A program made the translations under genes and the position numbers. DNA of 9,150 bases from Oscillospiraceae bacterium (GTDB lineage Bacteria > Bacillota > Clostridia > Oscillospirales > Acutalibacteraceae). Below, piece after piece: positions 1-6,883 of the stretch; within the stretch, counting starts at the first letter, position 1; the number at the start of each line of letters is the position of its first letter. The DNA lies in the NCBI GenBank assembly GCA_902782805.1, contig CACZON010000212.1, positions 1-9,150 on the forward strand, in the 5' to 3' direction. Below the pieces are notes generated by a model. It worked only from the letters and a program-made list of their open reading frames with translations, had not been told where the DNA came from and searched no databases.

Positions 1-170
1 GAATGCGCGGCGCCGCGTGGTACAAAACGATCACGGTAAGGTATCGGGAGGAAGAGATGCGCCAGTGCTGCAGCTATATTCCGGATTTGCGGCCCGGATC
101 ATCCGAACGGAATCCCGACCCGAGAAAAACGGATCTGACTGAAAGCAGGAAATGGGGGAGAAAATCATGA
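1..170 (+). CDS. Possible C-terminal tail of an upstream gene (partial)
   Basis: The frame beginning at base 3 is open from the left edge to a TGA at 168-170. That stop overlaps the ATG of the next gene at 167 in an ATGA arrangement, typical of translational coupling. The first half of the frame (about bases 3-110) has a high share of G or C at third codon positions, like the genes downstream. The last 20 codons look less gene-like and are rich in Arg, Lys and Asp. A competing frame from base 2 is also open, to a TGA at 140-142. Neither peptide shows a family I recognise, so the frame choice is uncertain and this may simply be an intergenic leader. Confidence 0.3.
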   Translation, partial: MRGAAWYKTITVRYREEEMRQCCSYIPDLRPGSSERNPDPRKTDLTESRKWGRKS

Positions 171-913
171 AAGAATTCTATCTTGACAGCGACGGGATCC
201 GGCTTCACGCGAAGCTGGACCGCCCCGAAGGCGCGCAGAGGGGACCTCTCTGCATTCTGATCCACGGCTTTACGGGCCATATGGAGGAGGATCACATCGT
301 CGCGGCGAAGGACGCGATGGTTGAAACCGGCGTTTCCGTGCTGCGCGTCGTAATGTATGGCCACGGCAAAAGCGGCGGTACGTTCAGAGACCATACGCTC
401 TACAAATGGGTGACGAACGCGCTCGCGGCCGTACGTTACGCAAAATCGCTCGATTTCGTAACGGATCTGTATCTCTGCGGTCATTCGCAGGGCGGATTGC
501 TGACCATGCTGGTCGGAGGAATGTGCGCGGACGATTTCAAGGCGATCATCCCGCTTTCGCCGGCCTGGATGATCCCGGAGGCGGCGCGGAAAGGGACCGT
601 GCTCGGCGCCGGCTTTGACCCGAAGCATATCCCCGATGTGCTCGGATCCGGAGGACGAGAGCTCTCCGGCGACTACGTCCGCGTTGCGCAGACGATCCAC
701 GTTGAGGACGAGATCGCGCGATACGAAGGTCCGGTTCTGATCATCCACGGAGACGATGACGAAGCCGTTCCGTATTCCTACGCGCTCAAAGCGCAGAAGC
801 TTTATAAAAACGCGAAGCTCGTTACCGTTTGCGGAGACGACCACTGCTTTACCAGACATTTAAACGAAATGACGGATGCTCTGAGAGCATTCTTCAAAGA
901 AGAAATTCACTGA
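167..913 (+). CDS. Alpha/beta hydrolase, cinnamoyl (feruloyl) esterase-like
   Basis: This is a 248-residue serine hydrolase with no signal peptide, so probably cytoplasmic. Residues 33-38 (HGFTGH) form the oxyanion-hole strand-turn. GHSQGG at 105-110 is the nucleophile elbow, with Ser107. Asp198 lies in HGDDDEAVP (194-202), and His226 in the late DDHCF segment completes the triad. Length, the HGFTGH motif and triad spacing match the Est1E / LJ0536 group of rumen and gut cinnamoyl esterases, which release ferulate and coumarate from plant polysaccharide fragments. The substrate here is inferred; a general carboxylesterase is the alternative. I chose ATG 167 over the in-frame ATG at 152 because GGGGGAG at 154-160 sits 6 bases before it, whereas 152 has only AGGA almost touching it. 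It is first of four close plus-strand genes, 24 bases before a nitroreductase. Confidence 0.87.
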   Translation: MKEFYLDSDGIRLHAKLDRPEGAQRGPLCILIHGFTGHMEEDHIVAAKDAMVETGVSVLRVVMYGHGKSGGTFRDHTLYKWVTNALAAVRYAKSLDFVTDLYLCGHSQGGLLTMLVGGMCADDFKAIIPLSPAWMIPEAARKGTVLGAGFDPKHIPDVLGSGGRELSGDYVRVAQTIHVEDEIARYEGPVLIIHGDDDEAVPYSYALKAQKLYKNAKLVTVCGDDHCFTRHLNEMTDALRAFFKEEIH

Positions 914-937
914 AAAAAGGAAGAGGAGGATTCTGCA

Positions 938-1492
938 ATGATCAGTAATCAGGTAACGGAAGTCATTTCGAAAAGAAGAAGTATCCGTAAATACAAAGCG
1001 GAACCGGTTACGGAGGAACAGCTTTCCACGATTCTGGAATGCGGTTTCCTCGCCCCGAGCGGAAGCAACTGCCAGAACTGGCACGTCACCGTCGTAAAGA
1101 ATCCGGACTATATCGCGCGGCTTTCAAAGAGCTTCGCCGAGATGATGCAGAAAAACGGGAACCTTCCCGAAAGGATGAAAGAACGATTCTCCGCTCCGAA
1201 TTTCAGCGTCAGCTTCGGCGCGCCGGTCGTTCTGTTCATTTCGGCCGACGGCCCGCGCGACAACGCCTGCTTCCTCGCGGAGAATATGGTTCTGACGGCG
1301 CATTCCATCGGCCTCGGCACCTGCTATCTCGGCGGGATCATCGCTTACCTTGAAACGGAAGAAGGAAAAGCGTTCGTCGACGAGCTGAATCTGCCGCAGG
1401 GATGCCGCCTGCTGTTCGGAATCACGGTCGGAGTACCGGATGAAGAGCCGGAAGCAAAACCGAGAGATTATACGAAAGTGAACTTTATTTGA
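938..1492 (+). CDS. Nitroreductase family protein (FMN-dependent)
   Basis: This 184-residue protein has the usual single-domain length of the small nitroreductase family, which binds FMN as a homodimer and uses NAD(P)H to reduce nitro groups, quinones or enoate-like substrates. The N-terminal RRSIRKYK at residues 13-20 gives the FMN-phosphate-contacting arginines. APSGSNCQNWH at 39-49 is the second flavin-contacting loop. ISADGPRDNACFLAENM and the Gly-rich GLGTCYLGG (125-133) are the typical central helix and C-terminal flavin motif. The physiological substrate cannot be read from the sequence. AGGAGG at 924-929 lies 8 bases before ATG. It sits between an esterase-like hydrolase and a GyrI-like protein, with gaps of 24 and 45 bases and no terminator, so cotranscription is likely. 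Confidence 0.88.
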   Translation: MISNQVTEVISKRRSIRKYKAEPVTEEQLSTILECGFLAPSGSNCQNWHVTVVKNPDYIARLSKSFAEMMQKNGNLPERMKERFSAPNFSVSFGAPVVLFISADGPRDNACFLAENMVLTAHSIGLGTCYLGGIIAYLETEEGKAFVDELNLPQGCRLLFGITVGVPDEEPEAKPRDYTKVNFI

Positions 1493-1537
1493 GGAACCCT
1501 TAAAGAAGTTGCTTTTTGAATACTGCCGGAGGCAGCT

Positions 1538-1999
1538 ATGAACGTTGAATTGATCAAAAAAGAATCGTTTGTCGTGATCGGAAAAGAAGGCTCCACTTCG
1601 GACGGCGAAGGTTTTATCCGGAAACTCTGGGCGGATGCGAACGCGCATTTTTCCGAAATCGCTGCGCTTGCGAAGAAAGACGAAAACGGAAATCTTGTCG
1701 GTATCTGGGGCGCAATGAGCGATTTTTCCCGCTCCTTTGCACCCTGGGATGATTTCAGCCTCGGACTCTACCTTGCCGGAGCGGAATGCGCAGACGACGC
1801 ACAGGCGCCGCAGGGATGGACCAAATGGATCGTTCCCGGGTATGAATATCTGCGCGTGCAGGTCGAAGGTCCCGATACGTTCCCGAAGATGCTCGCGTAT
1901 CTTCGGGAGAACGGGAATACGCTTGCCGGCGCCGTTCACGATTTTACCGATCCGATCACGGGAACGGATTATCTGTATTTCCCGATCCGCAAGCTTTGA
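1538..1999 (+). CDS. GyrI-like small-molecule (effector) binding protein
   Basis: This is a stand-alone 153-residue domain of the GyrI-like / AraC effector-binding superfamily (the Cass2 and PF14526-type group). These proteins bind amphipathic or cationic small molecules in a duplicated beta-alpha-beta-beta cleft, and some are now known to hydrolyse them. Supporting features are the N-terminal strand FVVIGKEG (11-18), the mid-domain GLYLAGAEC (76-84) after a variable loop, the GW then IVPGYEYLRVQVEGP block (93-112), and the terminal DYLYFPI (144-150), a hallmark ending of the fold. There is no helix-turn-helix, so it is not itself a DNA-binding regulator. GGAGG at 1528-1532 is 5 bases before ATG and partly lies in a CTGCC/GGCAG mini-hairpin (1523-1535) that might modestly mask it. 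The ligand is unknown. Confidence 0.78.
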   Translation: MNVELIKKESFVVIGKEGSTSDGEGFIRKLWADANAHFSEIAALAKKDENGNLVGIWGAMSDFSRSFAPWDDFSLGLYLAGAECADDAQAPQGWTKWIVPGYEYLRVQVEGPDTFPKMLAYLRENGNTLAGAVHDFTDPITGTDYLYFPIRKL

Positions 2000-2030
2000 A
2001 ATCCCGTAAAATACTTCGGAGGTACTACGA

Positions 2031-3029
2031 ATGAACAGCACGCTTCTCAGCCTGACCGCAAACACCTGCGTCAAAGATTTCGGCCAGTACGCAGCTTCCT
2101 TTGTACTGCGCTTTTCACCCGGGACGGATCTTTCCGCCGTGAATCCCGGAAGTTTCCGCTTTTACAATACGGCAAAGCATCCTGCCGCCGGTCACGAAAG
2201 CTTCGGAGCCGTACGGACGCAGCGGGAGGGAGGCGCCTTAACGGTTTGGGTGGATCCGTTTTTATACGGCGATACGTTCAGAGGAGAGCTTACTCTGGGC
2301 GCGGAGAAGTTGTGTTTTTCGAAAGCCGACGTCACGAAGATGAACGTAGCGGTCGTGGATGATTTCGAGGCGCTGACCACGGAGAGCGGAATGGCCTACC
2401 GGCTGCTTGTTCCGGAAAGCGACGGGCCGCTTCCTTTGGTAGTCGCTTTTCACGGAAGCGGAGAACGCGGAACGGATAACTACAAGCATATGGTAAGCTT
2501 CCGCGTGATTACGAAGTGGGGAGAACCCGATTCCCAGGCAAAATACAAATGCATCGTTCTCGGTCCTCAGATGACACAGGACTGGTCGGACGACGAACTC
2601 AGGGAGGTCCGGAAGATCATCGACCGCCTGATCGCGGAAAAGAAGGCGGATCCGAAGCGGATCTATGCCGCTGGCCTCGCCCCGTATCAGGTGACTCTCC
2701 GGTTCGCCTGCGAGAACAGGGATCTGCTCGCAGGTGTGATTTCGATGCTGTTCTGGGAAAAATATACGCCGGATCTTTCGCCGCTGACCGATCTTCCCAT
2801 CTGGATGTGCATCGGCATCAACGATTTCACCGGCGAGTCGCCCTATCTGAAAAAAGCGTATCAGTACCTCAGGGAGACGCTTCACAACGAAAACGTCCGC
2901 TGTACGGTGTTTACGGAGGAACAGATGATGTCCTACGGCCTCTACGGCAGACTGAGCCACTGCGGATGGATCCCGACGCTGAACAGCCCGGAGATCTGCG
3001 ATTGGCTTTTTGCGCAAAAAAAGGATTAA
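2031..3029 (+). CDS. EstA-like esterase homologue lacking the catalytic serine (probable pseudo-enzyme)
   Basis: The 332-residue protein has two parts. Residues 1 to about 108 are beta-rich and resemble the Ig-like N-terminal domain of EstA-type esterases. Residues 112-330 are an alpha/beta hydrolase of the predicted peptidase / PHB-depolymerase-like class: AYRLLVPE (122-129), the oxyanion motif AFHGSGERGTDN (139-150), a strand-helix ending DPKRIYAAG (207-215), a possible acid Asp265 in IGINDF, and His310 in SHCGW. Where the family has G-L-S-x-G, this protein reads GLAPYQ (215-220): the serine is Ala217 (GCC, 2679-2681) and the second glycine is Tyr219. The frame is intact on both sides, so this is not a frameshift. 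No signal peptide is evident. GGAGG at 2018-2022 precedes ATG by 8 bases. It is last of the four-gene group and is followed by a strong hairpin terminator. A binding or regulatory role, or a relocated nucleophile, are both possible. Confidence 0.75.
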   Translation: MNSTLLSLTANTCVKDFGQYAASFVLRFSPGTDLSAVNPGSFRFYNTAKHPAAGHESFGAVRTQREGGALTVWVDPFLYGDTFRGELTLGAEKLCFSKADVTKMNVAVVDDFEALTTESGMAYRLLVPESDGPLPLVVAFHGSGERGTDNYKHMVSFRVITKWGEPDSQAKYKCIVLGPQMTQDWSDDELREVRKIIDRLIAEKKADPKRIYAAGLAPYQVTLRFACENRDLLAGVISMLFWEKYTPDLSPLTDLPIWMCIGINDFTGESPYLKKAYQYLRETLHNENVRCTVFTEEQMMSYGLYGRLSHCGWIPTLNSPEICDWLFAQKKD

Positions 3030-3058
3030 GCACGAATCGAAACAAAAAAAGACGGAAA

Positions 3059-3098
3059 AAGGCGGAAGGTTCAAAGCGAACCCTCCGCCTTGCTTTTT
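3059..3098. terminator. Bidirectional intrinsic terminator between converging genes
   Basis: Arms at 3059-3072 and 3078-3091 form a 14-bp stem with one A/C mismatch and a 5-base loop (AAAGC). On the plus strand the stem is followed by GCTTTTTG (3092-3099). On the minus strand the A-rich stretch upstream (3043-3060) becomes a U-rich tail. It lies 29 bases after the plus-strand stop at 3029 and about 15 bases beyond the minus-strand stop at 3113, so it can serve both transcripts. Confidence 0.85.
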
Positions 3099-3112
3099 GC
3101 CGTAAAGCTGTT

Positions 3113-4921
3113 TCAGTCGAGCCGCTTGAGCGTATAGATGCCGGAAAGATCGCATTTTCCGGCGTCGCGCGCATAAGCGCTGAGCATGGTGAAATCGAGC
3201 GTTGAGCAATCGTGCGAGGTGCTGAGGATGAAACCGCAGTCGTGCATGATGCGCAGGTTCATCGCCGCGCTGCTCAGATTGCCCGACCATTTCTCCTCGA
3301 CCCAGGTCATAACGTACACTTCGTCGCGCAGTTTGATGTACGTGCAGGGTGAGCTCCAAACGAAGCCGCCGGCTCTGTATCCAGGAGCGCCGGGCGTGCC
3401 GCCCATGAAGATCGTCCAGGAATAGGAGTTCGGAGCGTTGTAGATATGCTGGCTTGTAATGCCCTTCGAGTACGTCCAGGTAAACGAACGGCCGAGAAGT
3501 TCCGTTGTAAAGCCGTGGCGTCGGGTGCGCGGCACCGGAACGCCCTCGGTTTCCATATATCCGAAATGATATTCGGGGATAACGTCGTGCGCTTCGTATT
3601 TTCCCGCGATCTTCGCATCGATGCAGGTTGCGCAGCCGTTGGAGAAATCCAGTGCGAACTGCATGCCCTCGGGAGGCATGGAATCCTTGATGTAGAATCC
3701 GAGATAGACGAGATCCGCATCGAGCTGGTACGCGCGGTACTCCGCCTCGGCCCAGTCCCGATCCGCGGTCCGGAAGCGCAGATGCTGCGCATCGCGGAAA
3801 TCAAGCTCCGTAAAGAAACCGGCGTCGTCGCGGAACAGAACGTTTCTTCCCGCGCATTGTGTGCTGTATGCCATTCTCGTGTCGGAAATCATGCCGTTTG
3901 GCTGCGCTTCGTCGAACAGCCTGACCTTCGGGGAAAGCGCGTTGATCTGATCCTGCCCGGGATGGGAGGAAAGAACACTGGTCCGGTAGGTGCCTCTCAT
4001 GCCTTTTTTCGCTGCGAAGCGGCCGGACATCGAAGCGGCGGGCTGATCGCCGGGGTCGTCAAAATCATAGAACGTAGCATACTGCCCGAGATAAGTTCCG
4101 TTTGCCCGGTAGAGTCGGAATTCAAACCGGTCGTTTTCATCGATGCCCATTGTTACGCCGACCTTTTTCATCGTGAACAGATCGAAAATCTCAACGGACA
4201 GACGTCCGGAGTATTCGACCTCTCCGACGTCGTAGAAGAAGGTGCTGTCGTCGATCTGGAAATAATCGGAGGGAAGCGAGAGAACGTCTTCGCCGTCCGG
4301 CGTATCGAGCTCCACCAGGGTGGAGAAATAGTTGGAGACGTAGGTGAAGATGCGTTTTCTGCCGAGATCGTCGTCCCATTTGATCATTTTGTTGTCAAGA
4401 CGCAGAGAGCGGGAAAAACGGCTTACGACGGCGGGGCTTCCGGCTTCGGAATAGCAGCCGCGCCAGATCTGACGCTCGACCTCGCGGTTTACGAAGAACC
4501 CGAGTTTGCCGAGCTCTTCGATCGACAGAGGCTTTTCGCGCGTGTCAACTTCGGCGCCCGGATAGTCGATGAACCACATCTCTTCGGCAGCGGCTCTGCC
4601 GGTTTTCGTATCGAGTACCACCGCATAGCCCCGCAGGGTATTCGGGATCATATGGGCAAAGAGGATGCAGCCGCCGAGATCCAACGCGCCGTAGGCGCAT
4701 TCAACGCTTTTCGAGCCGTTTTCGGTCAGAATAAGCCTGTCGGCGGTCTGAAAGCGATAGCGAAGCGCAGGGGGATCGATCCCTTCGTTATCGAGACTGA
4801 GGACGATTTCCCGGCCGGTCAGCGCGCCGGACAGCGCCCCGGCGCCCACAGGTCCTCCGCCCGCGAACACGGCGGATTTTACTTGCTCCAGAGTAAGCTT
4901 CGTATAGTTGATTCGAAACAT
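3113..4921 (-). CDS. Four-barrel calycin protein, tandem MoaF / phenolic-acid-decarboxylase-like
   Basis: This 602-residue protein appears to contain four lipocalin-like (calycin) domains arranged as a duplicated pair. Domain 1 (about 35-160) has GREIVLSLDN, a YRF strand and the end motif NREVERQIWRGCY. Domain 2 (about 172-265) has LGRKRIFTYVSN and a LSVEIFDLFTMKKVG strand pair. Domain 3 (about 345-455) echoes domain 1, with AGRNVLFRDD, LRFRTADRDWAEAEYRAY and QFALDFSNG. Domain 4 (about 470-572) echoes domain 2, with LLGRSFTWTYSKG, VYVMTWVEEKWSG and MNLRIMHDCG. The alternation fits MoaF N- and C-terminal domains. Domain 4 also resembles phenolic acid decarboxylase: Tyr484 and Glu542 fall where that enzyme has a catalytic Tyr and Glu, by alignment from memory. 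There is no signal peptide. I chose ATG 4921 over the adjacent TTG at 4924 because GGAGG lies 7 bases before the ATG. A molybdenum-cofactor role should not be assumed. It is a single gene with its own promoter, convergent with the esterase group. Confidence 0.65.
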   Translation of the reverse strand: MFRINYTKLTLEQVKSAVFAGGGPVGAGALSGALTGREIVLSLDNEGIDPPALRYRFQTADRLILTENGSKSVECAYGALDLGGCILFAHMIPNTLRGYAVVLDTKTGRAAAEEMWFIDYPGAEVDTREKPLSIEELGKLGFFVNREVERQIWRGCYSEAGSPAVVSRFSRSLRLDNKMIKWDDDLGRKRIFTYVSNYFSTLVELDTPDGEDVLSLPSDYFQIDDSTFFYDVGEVEYSGRLSVEIFDLFTMKKVGVTMGIDENDRFEFRLYRANGTYLGQYATFYDFDDPGDQPAASMSGRFAAKKGMRGTYRTSVLSSHPGQDQINALSPKVRLFDEAQPNGMISDTRMAYSTQCAGRNVLFRDDAGFFTELDFRDAQHLRFRTADRDWAEAEYRAYQLDADLVYLGFYIKDSMPPEGMQFALDFSNGCATCIDAKIAGKYEAHDVIPEYHFGYMETEGVPVPRTRRHGFTTELLGRSFTWTYSKGITSQHIYNAPNSYSWTIFMGGTPGAPGYRAGGFVWSSPCTYIKLRDEVYVMTWVEEKWSGNLSSAAMNLRIMHDCGFILSTSHDCSTLDFTMLSAYARDAGKCDLSGIYTLKRLD

Positions 4922-4948
4922 CAATTCGCCTCCGTTCCAAAAAAATAT

Positions 4949-4961
4949 CTGATACTATCAG
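4949..4961. promoter_or_regulatory. Palindrome over the minus-strand transcription start (possible operator)
   Basis: CTGATACTATCAG is a perfect inverted repeat with 6-base arms and a single central base. It touches the last bases of the minus-strand -10 and covers the predicted start site, a position where a bound dimeric repressor would block initiation. No regulator gene adjoins it in the window, so the binding protein is unknown and chance occurrence is possible. Confidence 0.4.
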
Positions 4962-4988
4962 TGTATCATCTGTCCGCCGGAAGTTCAA
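4960..4988 (-). promoter_or_regulatory. Promoter of the minus-strand calycin gene
   Basis: Read on the minus strand, TTGAAC (4988-4983) is followed by 17 bases and then TACACT (4965-4960). The three bases before the -10 are TGA, giving an extended -10. The expected transcription start is near 4953, leaving a short leader before ATG 4921. This is a sigma-A-type match seen by eye. Confidence 0.6.
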
Positions 4989-5040
4989 GAAAAAACGGGC
5001 GATCCCGGCGAATTTGATTCCTTCGAAAGAGACAAAACCG

Positions 5041-5069
5041 TTGATTTTTCAATCGTATAATGGTATTCT
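5041..5069 (+). promoter_or_regulatory. Promoter of the plus-strand glycosidase
   Basis: TTGATT (5041-5046), 17 bases and TATTCT (5064-5069) form a sigma-A-like promoter, with TGG immediately before the -10 giving an extended -10 element. A perfect TATAAT lies at 5056-5061 but has no good -35 at 16-18 bases, so it may be an alternative or weaker start. Transcription from the first would begin near 5076, about 30 bases before the start codon. Confidence 0.55.
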
Positions 5070-5105
5070 GAAACAAAAGAAACAATTTATAAGGAGGCGT
5101 GACGA

Positions 5106-6764
5106 ATGAGTAAATTGAACCGTATTATGGTTAAAGGTAAACCGTTTTTGAGCTTGGGCGGACAGTCTCACAATTCTTCCAGCTACGTATTGGAAAAAAT
5201 GGGACCGACCTGGAATGCGATTCATGCCGTCGGCGGCAATACGCTGGCAACGCCGATCCCCTGGGACCGATTTGAGCCCGTGGAAGGCCATTTCAACAAA
5301 GAATTCGTGACCGGTCTGATCGACGAAGCGAGAAGGCAGAACCTGAAGCTCTCGTTCCTCTGGTTCGCAAGCTGGAAAAACGGTACCATGCAGTACTGCC
5401 CGGCCTGGGTCAAACGCGATCCGGAGCGGTTCCCGCGCTGCACGCAGAAGGACGGCACGCCGATCCATCAGCTTTCCGCACATTCGCGCGCCAATCTGGA
5501 GGCGGATAAAAAAGCCTACTGCGAACTGGTTCGCGTAATCAAGGAATACGACGCCGAAGAGCAGACCGTCATCGCGATTCAGATCGAGAACGAGGCAGGC
5601 ATCCAGGGCGGAACGAGAAGAGATTTCGGTCCGCTCGGTCAGGCCGCTTTTGAATCGGCGGTCCCCGGCGAACTGATTGAATACTGCAAAGGAAACCCCG
5701 ACAGCATCCTCGCGCGCGTTTGGCGCGAGAACGGACAGAAGGAAGGCGCCGCCTGGGCGGAAACCTTCGGCTACTACGGCGCGGAAGCCGTTACGGCGTA
5801 CGCGATCGCCAACTATATCGACGAGATCTGTGCAGCGGGCAAGGAGATCTATCCGGATCTCTTCATGTACCTGAACGTCTGGATGGGCGGCGGCGTGCGC
5901 GGCGCGGGGCAGAACCTTGCGGGGATCGATTGGCCTTCCGGCTGCGCTGCCATCCATAACCTTGATATCTATTACGCGGTCCTGAAATACATCGATACGA
6001 TCGCGCCCGACAACTATCAGGCAGGTCTGTTTCGCCACCGCGAGGTGACCGATGCGTACGCACATCCGGAAAAGGGCTTCCCGCTGTACGTTCCGGAATC
6101 GGGCGCGCGCGGCGTGAATCTCGGCCAGATGTTCTACGCCTTCGGAGAGAAGAAAGCCATCGGCTACCACATTTTCGGCGTGGAATCCTGCCTCAATCCG
6201 GATTTTGAAACCGCGAATGAAGGCGGCAGGGAAGCGCTGAAGAACTTTACGATGCTCAGCAACGTAAAGAGTATCCTCTTCGATTATCAAGACAGCGGCA
6301 GAGTCCGCAGCGCGGTTCAGGAGGACGGGGAAGACGGCATCGTTCTCTCCGGATTCGACGGTGGCTGGCAGATGCGCGTTCTCTTCCATCCGAACACTGC
6401 GGGCGATTGGCTTTCCGGCGATTTCCGCCACCGCATCCGCGACCGCGCGGCGATGACTTCGCCTCAGGAAAGACCGTGCGACGGCCGGGCGCTCATTTTC
6501 CAGGAATCCGAAAAGGTCTTCTATTTCGTCGGCGAACACGTTCGCTTCACGATTGAGAAGATCCCGCCGGTCGACGGATCGATCCCGAATCATTATGCGA
6601 ACGCGACTTTGATGAACACCAATGCGGAAATTGTTTCCGTAACGGAAGGGCATTTCAATGAAAACGGCGAATACAGCGTCGATCTGGTTCGCTCCGGAGA
6701 CGAAGCGCGCCACGGGACCTGGCTTCGCTGGGACGTCGGCGTCGTCCGGGTCGAAATGGTCTGA
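5106..6764 (+). CDS. GH-A clan glycoside hydrolase, beta-galactosidase-like with DUF5597-type C-terminus
   Basis: The 552-residue enzyme starts with no signal peptide, so it should act on imported oligosaccharides in the cytoplasm. Residues 9-350 are a TIM barrel: GKPFLSLGGQSHNSS (11-25) is the first strand, NTLATPIPWDRFEP (45-58) the typical GH35/GH42-like second-strand region. IAIQIENEAG (156-165) holds the acid/base Glu163, and PLYVPESGAR (326-335) the nucleophile Glu331. GYHIFGVES (353-361) closes the barrel. The part after about 370 is beta-rich and matches the domain that follows such barrels in DUF5597 proteins. Beta-galactosidase is the likeliest activity; another beta-glycosidase is possible. 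AGGAGG at 5092-5097 lies 8 bases before ATG. It is transcribed divergently from the calycin gene, and the shared control region suggests related roles. No terminator with a T-run follows. Confidence 0.83.
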   Translation: MSKLNRIMVKGKPFLSLGGQSHNSSSYVLEKMGPTWNAIHAVGGNTLATPIPWDRFEPVEGHFNKEFVTGLIDEARRQNLKLSFLWFASWKNGTMQYCPAWVKRDPERFPRCTQKDGTPIHQLSAHSRANLEADKKAYCELVRVIKEYDAEEQTVIAIQIENEAGIQGGTRRDFGPLGQAAFESAVPGELIEYCKGNPDSILARVWRENGQKEGAAWAETFGYYGAEAVTAYAIANYIDEICAAGKEIYPDLFMYLNVWMGGGVRGAGQNLAGIDWPSGCAAIHNLDIYYAVLKYIDTIAPDNYQAGLFRHREVTDAYAHPEKGFPLYVPESGARGVNLGQMFYAFGEKKAIGYHIFGVESCLNPDFETANEGGREALKNFTMLSNVKSILFDYQDSGRVRSAVQEDGEDGIVLSGFDGGWQMRVLFHPNTAGDWLSGDFRHRIRDRAAMTSPQERPCDGRALIFQESEKVFYFVGEHVRFTIEKIPPVDGSIPNHYANATLMNTNAEIVSVTEGHFNENGEYSVDLVRSGDEARHGTWLRWDVGVVRVEMV

Positions 6765-6808
6765 TCACCGGGGCGGCGTTTCATTGAGCGAATCGTGAAA
6801 TCAATGTG

Positions 6809-6840
6809 CGGGCCCGCCGAAAACAGATTCGGTGGGCTCG
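6809..6840 (+). repeat. 13-bp hairpin in the gap after the glycosidase gene
   Basis: Arms 6809-6821 and 6828-6840 pair along all 13 positions, with two G-U pairs in RNA and a 6-base loop (AACAGA). No T-run follows in the plus direction, so it is not a standard intrinsic terminator. It could stabilise the 3' end of the glycosidase mRNA, attenuate read-through, or act as a Rho-type pause. A short inverted repeat, CATTGA/TCAATG, lies just upstream at 6782-6806. The rest of the gap (6765-6883) shows no recognisable feature beyond a weak CATTAT -10-like match at 6861-6866. Confidence 0.5.
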
Positions 6841-6883
6841 AGGTAAATGCAGAGGGCATCCATTATCCTGCAGAAAGAAGAAT

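Noticed and set aside
152..166. ATG at 152 as the start of the esterase
   Set aside because: Using it would place the strong GGGGGAG at 154-160 inside the gene. That site is ideally spaced for ATG 167, where homologues of this class also begin.
1124..2074. Minus-strand open frame spanning two plus-strand genes
   Set aside because: It crosses both the nitroreductase and GyrI-like genes, which have clear motifs and ribosome binding sites, and its product is rich in Arg, Phe and Ser without family features.
3446..5017. Long plus-strand open frame of 523 codons opposite the calycin gene
   Set aside because: It mirrors the minus-strand gene codon for codon, has no ribosome binding site, and its product (rich in Arg, Val, Ile without domain signatures) matches no family. 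The minus-strand frame has a ribosome binding site, a promoter and recognisable repeats.
5049..6713. Long minus-strand open frame of 554 codons opposite the glycosidase
   Set aside because: It is an antisense shadow of a GC-rich gene. The plus frame has catalytic motifs, AGGAGG and a promoter; this one has none.
6806..6883. Upstream extension of the four-cysteine protein to an ATG at 6806
   Set aside because: The added 26 residues are mostly Arg/Lys/Gly and are encoded across the 13-bp hairpin. The protein-like sequence begins only at ATG 6884.
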